Source: an uncultured Collinsella sp.
Lineage (GTDB): Bacteria > Actinomycetota > Coriobacteriia > Coriobacteriales > Coriobacteriaceae
NCBI GenBank assembly: GCA_900552185.1
Contig: URYT01000095.1
Coordinates: 1-7,239 of the forward strand
Direction of reading: 5' to 3'
Length of the DNA: 7,239 bases
This document shows positions 1-5,090 of the stretch, one piece after another; position 1 is the first letter of the stretch; the number at the start of each line of letters is the position of its first letter. The translations under genes and the position numbers were made by a program. The notes beneath the pieces are model-generated. The model made no database searches and was not told the DNA's origin. It saw nothing but the letters and a program-made list of their open reading frames with translations.

Positions 1-76
1 GCCAGCCCCAAGTGGCAGCCGGCATCGCGTTGACCTGCTCGAGCGTGGTAGCAGCGGTGTTCGTGGTCTGATTCAT
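1..76 (-). CDS. sufD: SufD, Fe-S cluster assembly scaffold subunit (N-terminal 25 residues only)
   Basis: Only the first 25 codons are in the window; the gene runs off the left edge. The translation begins MNQTTNTAATTLEQVNAMPA and continues ATWGW. The Leu-Glu-Gln-Val-Asn-x-Met-Pro-x-x-Thr-Trp stretch resembles the conserved 'LPxPTW' entry motif near the start of SufD/SufB-type proteins. Its ATG shares one base with the sufB stop codon (TAATG), so the two are translationally coupled; an AAGGAG ribosome binding site lies about ten bases upstream, inside the end of sufB. In known systems SufD pairs with SufB, and with SufC forms the SufBC2D scaffold that assembles clusters and is linked to iron entry. 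The assignment rests on position after sufC-sufB plus this short motif; a second SufB-like protein would look the same this early. Confidence 0.8.
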   Translation of the reverse strand, partial: MNQTTNTAATTLEQVNAMPAATWGW

Positions 77-1488
77 TATCCGATCGCTCCTTCCATCTCG
101 AGCTTGATCAGGTTGTTCATCTCGACGGCGTACTCCAGCGGTAGCTCCTTGGAGACCGGGTTGGCAAAGCCGTTGACGATCATGGTACGGGCTTCTTCCT
201 CCGGGATACCGCGGCTCATCAGGTAGAACACCTTGTCGTCGCCGATACGTCCGATGGTGGCCTCGTGGCCGATGTCGACGTTCTTGGCGCGGATGTCCAT
301 GGCCGGAATAGTGTCGGAGCGGCTCTGGTCGTCGAGCATGAGCGACTGGCAGCTCACGGTTGCCTTGGAGCCCTCGGCCTTGGGCGTGGCCACGATGGAG
401 CTGCGGAACGTCTGGATGCCGCCGCTCTTGGAGATGCCCTTGGTCTCGACGGTCGCCGAGGTCTCGGGCGCGTTGAGCACGACCTTGCAGCCGGTATCGA
501 GGTTCTGGCCGGCGCCGGCAAAGGTAATGCCGGTAAAGCTCGAGCGGGCGCGGCAGCCGTTGAGCACGCTCATGGGGTAGAGGTAGCCCACGTGGCTGCC
601 GAAGGAGCCGCTGATCCACTCGATGTCGCCATCCTCGTCCACGCGCGCACGCTTGGTGTTGAGGTTGTACATGTTCTTGGACCAGTTCTCGATAGTCGAG
701 TAGCGCAGGTGTGCGCGTTTGCCCACAAAGAGCTCCACAGCGCCGGCGTGGAGGTTGGCCACGTTGTACTTGGGCGCGGAGCAACCCTCAATGAAGTGCA
801 GGTCGGCATCGTCCTCGACGATGATGAGCGTGTGCTCAAACTGACCGGCGCCCTTGGCGTTAAGACGGAAGTAGCTCTGCAGCGGAAAATCGAGCTTGGT
901 GCCCTTGGGCACGTAGACAAACGAGCCGCCCGACCACACGGCGCCGTGCAGGGCCGCAAACTTGTGGTCGGTGGGCGGGATGAGCGTCATGAACTTCTCG
1001 CGGATGATGACCTCCCACTCGGGGACCTGCAGGGCCTCCTCGATGCCGGAGTAGACGATGCCCATCTTGGCGGCGGTGTCCTGCATGTTGTGGTAGACCA
1101 GCTCAGAGTCGTACTGCGCGCCGACGCCCGCCAGGTAGCTGCGCTCGGCCTCGGGGATGCCCAGGCGCTCAAAGGTGTTTTTGATGTCGTCGGGCACCGA
1201 CTCCCAGTCGTGCTTTTGGTCGGTGTTGGGCTTGACGTAGGTGACGATGTTGTCCATGTCCAGGCCCTCGATGGAGGGGCCCCACGTCGGGTCGGGAAAA
1301 CGGTTGAAGATCTCGAGGGACTTTAAGCGCAGGTCGAGCATCCACTGCGGCTCGTCCTTTTTGGCGCTAATCTCGCGCACGATGTCGGGCGTGATGCCGG
1401 CGTCGAGGCGCTCGAATCCCTCCTCGCCATAGGTGAAGTCGTAGAGGCTGCGGTCGATGTCCGCGACCTCGGTGCGGTTCTTGGTCAT
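76..1488 (-). CDS. sufB: SufB, Fe-S cluster assembly scaffold protein
   Basis: A 470-residue cytosolic protein of normal SufB length, the scaffold subunit on which nascent [Fe-S] clusters are built within SufBC2D. It shows the family's central beta-helix core and C-terminal helical domain. Cys236 lies in the GCSAP motif, matching a conserved cysteine of E. coli SufB. Cys380, in the VSCQSLM segment, corresponds to the essential E. coli Cys405, and His408-Glu409 in IGHEATIGRI corresponds to the His-Glu pair (Glu434 in E. coli) implicated in cluster building. The C-terminal GIPEEEARTMIVNGF helix is also typical. All key residues are present, so it should be functional. The ATG at 1488 is preceded by AAAGGGG, overlapping the sufC stop codon; only 12 bases separate the genes. 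It is co-transcribed with sufC upstream and overlaps sufD by one base downstream. Confidence 0.97.
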   Translation of the reverse strand: MTKNRTEVADIDRSLYDFTYGEEGFERLDAGITPDIVREISAKKDEPQWMLDLRLKSLEIFNRFPDPTWGPSIEGLDMDNIVTYVKPNTDQKHDWESVPDDIKNTFERLGIPEAERSYLAGVGAQYDSELVYHNMQDTAAKMGIVYSGIEEALQVPEWEVIIREKFMTLIPPTDHKFAALHGAVWSGGSFVYVPKGTKLDFPLQSYFRLNAKGAGQFEHTLIIVEDDADLHFIEGCSAPKYNVANLHAGAVELFVGKRAHLRYSTIENWSKNMYNLNTKRARVDEDGDIEWISGSFGSHVGYLYPMSVLNGCRARSSFTGITFAGAGQNLDTGCKVVLNAPETSATVETKGISKSGGIQTFRSSIVATPKAEGSKATVSCQSLMLDDQSRSDTIPAMDIRAKNVDIGHEATIGRIGDDKVFYLMSRGIPEEEARTMIVNGFANPVSKELPLEYAVEMNNLIKLEMEGAIG

Positions 1489-1500
1489 TGCGTCGCCCCT

Positions 1501-2301
1501 TTACGCCTGCTGCTCGGCAGCGGCGGCCTCGGCCTGGGCGCGCTGCTCGGCGGCCTCGCGCTCGAAGGTCTCAAAACCGTTCTTGTCGATCCAGGGGATG
1601 AGCGAAGCGTCGTCCTCGCGCACGATGTGGCCCTTGACCATAACGTGGACGCGGTCGACATTCAGGTGCTCCAAGATGCGTGTGTTGTGCGTGATGATGA
1701 GCATGGAGCCGTCGCAGCTCTTGCGGTACGCGTCCATGCCGTGGCTGACGGTGGACAGGGCGTCGACGTCCAGGCCGGAGTCGGTTTCGTCCAGGATGGC
1801 AAGCTTCGGTTCCAGTAACAGCAGCTGCAGCATCTCCAGCTTCTTCTTTTCGCCGCCCGAGAAGCCCACGCCCAGCTCGCGGTTGAGGTAGGCGGTATCC
1901 ATGTTGAGCTCGGCCGCGAGCTCCTTCACGCGACGGCGGAACTCCTTGCCCTTCATCTCCAGGCCGGGGCGGCCGGCGATGCTGGCGCGCAAAAAGCTCG
2001 ACAGCGGCACGCCCGGAATCTCGACCGGGGCCTGGAAGCTCAGGAACAGGCCGGCGCGCGAGCGCTTGTCGGTGGTGAGCTCGGTGATGTCCTGGCCGTC
2101 AAAGACGATGCGGCCGTTGTTGACCGTGTAAACGGGGTCGCCCATGACCAGGTGGCCGAGGGTGGACTTGCCGGCGCCGTTGGGTCCCATCAGAACGTGG
2201 GTCTCGCCGGCGGCGACGTTGAGGTTGACGTTGTGGAGGATGGTCTTTTCGTCCACGGAGGCGGTCAGACCTTCGATGGAAAGCAGCGGATTTGCGCTCA
2301 T
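1501..2301 (-). CDS. sufC: SufC, ABC-type ATPase of the Suf Fe-S assembly complex
   Basis: A 266-residue soluble ABC ATPase that powers conformational change of the SufBCD scaffold; it is not a membrane transporter. Visible motifs: Walker A GPNGAGKST (residues 39-47), Q-loop Gln90, the SufC-type signature FSGGEKKKLEMLQL (147-160), Walker B LAILDETDSGLD (167-178) and the switch His205 in LIITHN. The signature and the DSGLD segment separate SufC from transporter ATPases. Usual length is about 250; the surplus is an Ala/Glu/Gln-rich tail after residue 246. I chose the ATG at 2301 because GAGAGGG lies about five bases upstream. An in-frame ATG at 2331 would add ten residues but has only a weak AGGG about 12 bases away. 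First gene of the suf operon, divergent from the Rrf2 regulator gene and 12 bases from sufB. Confidence 0.96.
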   Translation of the reverse strand: MSANPLLSIEGLTASVDEKTILHNVNLNVAAGETHVLMGPNGAGKSTLGHLVMGDPVYTVNNGRIVFDGQDITELTTDKRSRAGLFLSFQAPVEIPGVPLSSFLRASIAGRPGLEMKGKEFRRRVKELAAELNMDTAYLNRELGVGFSGGEKKKLEMLQLLLLEPKLAILDETDSGLDVDALSTVSHGMDAYRKSCDGSMLIITHNTRILEHLNVDRVHVMVKGHIVREDDASLIPWIDKNGFETFEREAAEQRAQAEAAAAEQQA

Positions 2302-2365
2302 GCTGTCCCTCTCTGTATATGGTGTACTCATAGGTGTACTAAACCCTAGGAATCTTCTCGGAATA

Positions 2366-2393
2366 AAGTTACTATGGGTTCGGCGTTAGTCAA
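2366..2393 (-). promoter_or_regulatory. Candidate sufCBD promoter
   Basis: On the minus strand, TTGACT (2393-2388) is a five-of-six match to the -35 consensus. A 16-base spacer leads to TAACTT (2371-2366), a poor -10 with three of six matches. This would start transcription near 2359, leaving a leader of about 58 bases before the ATG at 2301. The -35 is good and position is sensible; the -10 is weak, which would suit an operon needing activation or a relaxed sigma factor, but that is inference. Confidence 0.4.
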
Positions 2394-2409
2394 GGGAAAA
2401 CCCGACTAA
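2386..2409. promoter_or_regulatory. Inverted repeat over the suf -35 region, candidate operator
   Basis: TTAGTC (2386-2391) and GACTAA (2404-2409) are perfect six-base inverted arms separated by 12 bases. The centre, GGGAAAACCC, is itself nearly symmetrical, but its axis is one base off that of the arms. The left arm contains part of the TTGACT -35 element of the suf promoter on the other strand, so a protein bound here would compete with RNA polymerase. It is a candidate site for the adjacent Rrf2 regulator. The arms do not resemble the motif in the other two dyads of this region, so a different factor, or chance, remains possible. Confidence 0.4.
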
Positions 2410-2414
2410 TCCAC

Positions 2415-2442
2415 TCGACTTTTTAGATGAGGGACATAAAAT
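2415..2442 (+). promoter_or_regulatory. Candidate promoter of the Rrf2 regulator gene
   Basis: TCGACT (2415-2420, four of six matches to TTGACA), a 16-base spacer, then TAAAAT (2437-2442, five of six matches to TATAAT). Transcription would start near 2449, giving a leader of about 70 bases. The -10 element lies inside the 28-base dyad at 2431-2458, an arrangement typical of autorepression. Assigned by eye. Confidence 0.45.
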
Positions 2443-2458
2443 CAGGTTTGTTTGCCCC
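2431..2458. promoter_or_regulatory. Dyad 1: candidate operator over the regulator's own -10
   Basis: Two half-sites face each other: GGGACATAAAATCAGG (2431-2446) and CAGGTTTGTTTGCCCC (2443-2458), sharing the central CAGG. Read toward the GGG end, the first is CCTGATTTTATGTCCC, so both follow a CAGG-T-rich-TCCC or GCCC pattern. The length of about 28 bases suits a dimeric winged-helix regulator such as an Rrf2 protein. It covers the -10 and predicted start site of the regulator gene, so binding would block its transcription. Confidence 0.5.
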
Positions 2459-2472
2459 GCGTGCATAGGATT

Positions 2473-2500
2473 TGGGACAAACAAGCCTGGTTTTGTCCCA
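2473..2500. promoter_or_regulatory. Dyad 2: perfect inverted repeat in the regulator's leader
   Basis: TGGGACAAA (2473-2481) and TTTGTCCCA (2492-2500) are perfect nine-base inverted arms with a ten-base spacer. The left half also pairs, at 14 of 16 positions, with the half-site at 2443-2458 (CAGGTTTGTTTGCCCC against GGGACAAACAAGCCTG), so this dyad repeats the motif of dyad 1. It could be a second operator; because it is probably transcribed, it could also fold as an RNA hairpin just ahead of the ribosome binding site at 2509-2515. It is not followed by a T-run, so it is not a terminator. Confidence 0.5.
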
Positions 2501-2520
2501 GTAACGATGGGAGGGTAGGT

Positions 2521-2952
2521 ATGCTCATTTCTTCTAAGGGCCGCTATGCCCTCCGACTGATGATCTATATCGCGGCGCTGGGCGACGCCGAGGGCAAGAT
2601 TGCCCTGCGCGAGGTTGCCGACCGCGAGCATATCTCGCAAAAGTATCTGGAGCAGCTGGTTCGTCCGCTTATGAAGGCGGGCCTGCTTAAGAGCGTGCGC
2701 GGCAAGGGCGGCGGCTACATGATGGCCAAGGACCCGGCCGAGGTGCGTGCTGGCGACATCCTGCGCGCCGTCGAGGGCAGCACGGCTCCGGTGGCGTGCG
2801 ACGGCATCGACAACAGCTGCGCCCGCAGCGACCTGTGTTCCACCGTCAAGTTCTGGCGCGGCCTGGACGAGGTCATCGAGAACTATGTTGACGGCGTGAC
2901 GTTGGCCGACTTGGCCGCCGTCCCCGAGATCAACTTTGACATTAAGCTGTAG
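2521..2952 (+). CDS. Rrf2/IscR-family transcriptional regulator, probable Fe-S sensor
   Basis: A 143-residue DNA-binding protein of usual Rrf2 length. Residues 1-65 form the winged helix: MLISSKGRYALRLMI, then the recognition-helix region ISQKYLEQLVRPLMKAG and the wing VRGKGGGY. Glu44 in YLEQL corresponds to the residue near the IscR recognition helix known to tune target choice. Three cysteines, Cys93, Cys100 and Cys106 (spacing C-x6-C-x5-C), match the IscR/NsrR-type cluster-binding region, so the protein probably senses Fe-S status, though NO or redox sensing is also possible. The ATG at 2521 is preceded by GGGAGGG five bases upstream; an in-frame upstream TTG at 2452 is rejected because it would translate the operator repeats. 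It is divergent from sufCBD, so it most likely controls that operon and itself. I give no symbol because iscR, sufR and others cannot be separated here. Confidence 0.93.
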   Translation: MLISSKGRYALRLMIYIAALGDAEGKIALREVADREHISQKYLEQLVRPLMKAGLLKSVRGKGGGYMMAKDPAEVRAGDILRAVEGSTAPVACDGIDNSCARSDLCSTVKFWRGLDEVIENYVDGVTLADLAAVPEINFDIKL

Positions 2953-3091
2953 GTTGAGCGCAATTCCTTAAGATTTCGCGGAGGGTTGTTGCCGTTTACC
3001 GAGGGGTTGTTGTGCAACAACGGGCGAGCTGCAATACTTAGTTTTATCTTTGCAAACTGCACTTTAACTACACCAATGCAGGGAGGATCTT
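2953..3091. other. Intergenic region between the regulator and the surface-protein gene
   Basis: This 139-base gap holds GAGGGTTGTTG (2981-2991) repeated almost exactly as GAGGGGTTGTTG (3001-3012), and a short dyad GTTGTTGTGCAACAAC (3006-3021) built on the second copy. No T-run follows, so I see no convincing terminator for the regulator gene. AT-rich stretches around 3035-3070 could carry a promoter for the next gene, but no -35/-10 pair is good enough to call. The next gene's ribosome binding site, GGGAGG (3081-3086), lies five bases before its ATG. Confidence 0.6.
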
Positions 3092-4888
3092 ATGCAGCCC
3101 AAGCATTCTGCTATTGTCGCGGGCCTGACGCTGGCGCTTTCGTTTAGCGCCGTTACCGCGCCCGCGCCCGCCGCTGCCGAGGAGCCCACGCCGGGCGTTG
3201 CCTCGGATGCCACCGATATCGATAAGGGCCTTTACACCCAGCAGTCCTTCTCGGGCGTGCTGAGGTCGGTCCAGGGCGTTTCGTTTGTCAACGTGACTCC
3301 CGAGATAAAGTACTTTACCAAGTACGAGAGCCATGGCAACTACAACCAGGGCTTTTCGTACGGTGACGGCTATAACGCGCTGGGTTATTACCAGTTCGAC
3401 CGTCGTTGGTCGCTCATTCCGTTTATGAAGCAGGCCTACAACTACAACCCCGAAAAATACAGCATGCTCAAGGATGCGATTGATCGCGGCGGCGAGATTT
3501 CCAACGCGAGCAATGCCATGTACGAGAACGGCCAACTTACCGAGCTGGGCCGTATTGCGCAGGAGGCCTTCCAGGGCGCTTATAACACCGATCCTGTCGA
3601 GTTCTCGGCGCTTCAGGACGCTTATGCGTACAACTCGTACTATGCGGTGACCGAGGCGTGGCTCAAGAGCGCTCTTGGCATTGACATCTCCGGCCGCGCC
3701 GATTGCGTCAAGGGCATGGTGTGGAGCATCACCAACATGTGCGGCACCGGTGGTTGCAGGGATTTCTTCCGTTGGGCAAATCTTTCCAACGATATGTCCG
3801 ACCGCGAGTTTGTGACGGCGCTCTCCAATAGCGTGGTCGATAACGTCGCTACCAAGTATTCGAGCCAGCCCCAGTATCATGAGGGCTGGAAGAATCGTTA
3901 TAAGAATGAGCTGAAGGACTGCTTGGCTTATATCGCCGAGGACGAGGCAGCCGCTGCGACGCCCGTGCAGCCCGAGCCTACGCCGGCGCCCTCGCCGACA
4001 CCTGATTCGAATGACGACTCGAGTGACGATCCCAACGATGACAGGATGGATGCGCCCTCGACCGATGCTGACGGTAATGGCTCTGCTGGTGGCATTACCA
4101 ACGACGGTTCCATCTCGAACGGCTCTGCTGCGGGCGATTCGTCTTCAAGCTCTGCCGGCAATACGGACAGCGACGCTTCTGGTTCGACCGGCGCTGACAC
4201 CTCTAACTCATCCACCGGCTCGAGCGATTCGTCCGTTGACACCGGCTCTAACAACGGCTCCGGCTCTGACGCAACCCCTGATTCCGATGCTTCCAAGGAC
4301 GACTCGAATAAGGCGCCGGACGCTCCCGTTGCTTCGCCGGACAAGAAGCCTTCTTTTTCCGAGCAGCTTGGTTCTACGCTGGGCTCTTCGCTGATGGCTG
4401 GCGTCAATAATGGCTCGACTCAGAACAAGGACAACTCTGATCAGGTTTCCACGGAAAAGACCGAGGCCGCAAAGGGCGACTCCAAGGATGAGGCTTCCGA
4501 GAAGACCGTATCCGATAAAGGTTCTAGCTCGGAGGAGAAGGACGACAAGTCCACTCAGAAGAAGGACGAGGATAAGAAGTCTGAATCTGAGGAGAAGGAC
4601 GAGAGCAAGGGCAAGACCAAGGACGGAAAGCAGCAGGGCGAGGACAACGGTAAAGGCAACACTGACAACCGGAACCAGGAGCAAAATGACTCCAAAAAGG
4701 TGACCACCACGACGACTACAACGACCAAGTCATCTGGCGGTAACATGCCCAAGACGGGCGACCTTATCGTTATGGCGAGCCTTGCCAGTGCAAGCTTGGC
4801 CACACTGGGCGCTACGTCTATCGTAAGTGGTAAGCATAAGCTCGATCAGCAGAAGAAAGCTTCTGGGGAGGACAGCTCGGAGGAGTAG
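3092..4888 (+). CDS. Secreted, sortase-anchored protein with lysozyme-like domain and Ser/Asp/Lys-rich stalk
   Basis: A 598-residue exported protein in four parts. Residues 1-29 are a signal peptide (hydrophobic IVAGLTLALSFSAV, likely cleavage after APAAA). Residues 70-280 form a globular domain with KYESHGNYN (candidate catalytic Glu79), YNALGYYQF (95-102) and KGMVWSITNMCG (207-218). This pattern resembles the lysozyme-like C-terminal domain of VgrG3-type peptidoglycan hydrolases, so I infer cell-wall hydrolysis. It has four cysteines (205, 217, 222, 277), which may form disulfides. Residues 284-550 are a disordered stalk: Pro-rich, then Ser/Asp/Gly/Asn-rich, then Lys/Glu/Asp/Ser-rich, ending in eight threonines. 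MPKTGD (552-557), a hydrophobic segment (558-580) and a basic then acidic tail form a sortase signal with Met in place of Leu. Anchoring to the wall is likely, the enzyme activity less certain. It appears monocistronic, with its own ribosome binding site and a terminator behind it. Confidence 0.85.
   Translation: MQPKHSAIVAGLTLALSFSAVTAPAPAAAEEPTPGVASDATDIDKGLYTQQSFSGVLRSVQGVSFVNVTPEIKYFTKYESHGNYNQGFSYGDGYNALGYYQFDRRWSLIPFMKQAYNYNPEKYSMLKDAIDRGGEISNASNAMYENGQLTELGRIAQEAFQGAYNTDPVEFSALQDAYAYNSYYAVTEAWLKSALGIDISGRADCVKGMVWSITNMCGTGGCRDFFRWANLSNDMSDREFVTALSNSVVDNVATKYSSQPQYHEGWKNRYKNELKDCLAYIAEDEAAAATPVQPEPTPAPSPTPDSNDDSSDDPNDDRMDAPSTDADGNGSAGGITNDGSISNGSAAGDSSSSSAGNTDSDASGSTGADTSNSSTGSSDSSVDTGSNNGSGSDATPDSDASKDDSNKAPDAPVASPDKKPSFSEQLGSTLGSSLMAGVNNGSTQNKDNSDQVSTEKTEAAKGDSKDEASEKTVSDKGSSSEEKDDKSTQKKDEDKKSESEEKDESKGKTKDGKQQGEDNGKGNTDNRNQEQNDSKKVTTTTTTTTKSSGGNMPKTGDLIVMASLASASLATLGATSIVSGKHKLDQQKKASGEDSSEE
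4001..4726 (+). repeat. Low-complexity stalk-coding sequence
   Basis: This codes for the disordered stalk of the surface protein. The first part (to about 4325) is rich in Ser, Asp, Gly and Asn codons, the later part (about 4410-4700) in Lys, Glu, Asp and Ser codons, and it ends in eight consecutive Thr codons (4703-4726) that use four different Thr codons. The mixed codons suggest that the amino-acid composition is selected and argue against recent simple-repeat slippage. No exact long repeat unit is visible. Confidence 0.75.
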
Positions 4889-4920
4889 CCTCTCGGTTGC
4901 TAGATAACTAAAGAGTTGGG

Positions 4921-4960
4921 ACGGGGTCCGGTGCGAATGCATAGGGCCCCGTTTTGTTGT
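4921..4960 (+). terminator. Rho-independent terminator of the surface-protein gene
   Basis: ACGGGGTCC (4921-4929) pairs with GGGCCCCGT (4944-4952) to make a nine-pair stem with one G-T wobble and a 14-base loop, followed directly by a T-rich run TTTTGTTGT. It starts 32 bases after the surface-protein stop codon. The opposite strand has no T-run, so it works in the plus direction only. It separates the surface gene from the next gene. Confidence 0.85.
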
Positions 4961-5050
4961 GCAACGATTAGTTATGCCCCCTCACACCTCTTGTTGCTAC
5001 CGTTGCCCGATATGTTCGCGCGGCGTCGTCGGTACGCGCGAGGCGGTCAT

Positions 5051-5056
5051 TACAAT
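5051..5056 (+). promoter_or_regulatory. Candidate -10 element for the ATPase-like gene
   Basis: TACAAT matches the -10 consensus at five of six positions and would start transcription near 5063, about 28 bases before the GTG at 5091. No acceptable -35 lies 16-18 bases upstream and there is no extended TG element, so this is weak. A promoter is expected somewhere here because a terminator lies just upstream. Confidence 0.25.
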
Positions 5057-5090
5057 TGGCATCGTGTTGCGATTTAGGGGGAACGTTTTG

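Noticed and set aside
265..1326. Open frame of 353 codons on the plus strand across sufB, and shorter ones nearby
   Set aside because: It lies antisense to a clear sufB gene. Its product is a compositionally odd Ala/Val/Gly/Asp/His-rich chain without recognisable motifs, as expected of GC-rich shadow frames.
2452..2520. Upstream TTG extension of the Rrf2 regulator
   Set aside because: It would translate through the inverted repeats and add 23 residues before the canonical MLISSKGRYAL start, which has an excellent ribosome binding site.
3006..3021. GTTGTTGTGCAACAAC dyad as terminator of the Rrf2 gene
   Set aside because: Stem is AT-containing and short, and the following bases (ACGGGCGAGC) are not T-rich.
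3007..4965. TTGTTGTGCAAC occurs on both sides of the surface-protein gene (3007-3018 and 4954-4965), suggesting cassette ends
   Set aside because: A 12-base repeat is expected about once or twice by chance in a window this size (about 2.6e7 position pairs against 1.7e7 possible 12-mers). The second copy belongs to the terminator tail, and no integrase or target duplication is present.
4959..5090. Forty-four-codon upstream extension of the ATPase-like gene from a GTG at 4959
   Set aside because: The start sits in the tail of the terminator with no ribosome binding site, and the added residues do not match the family, whose conserved sequence begins at LPIGM. The true start could still be TTG at 5088 instead of GTG at 5091.
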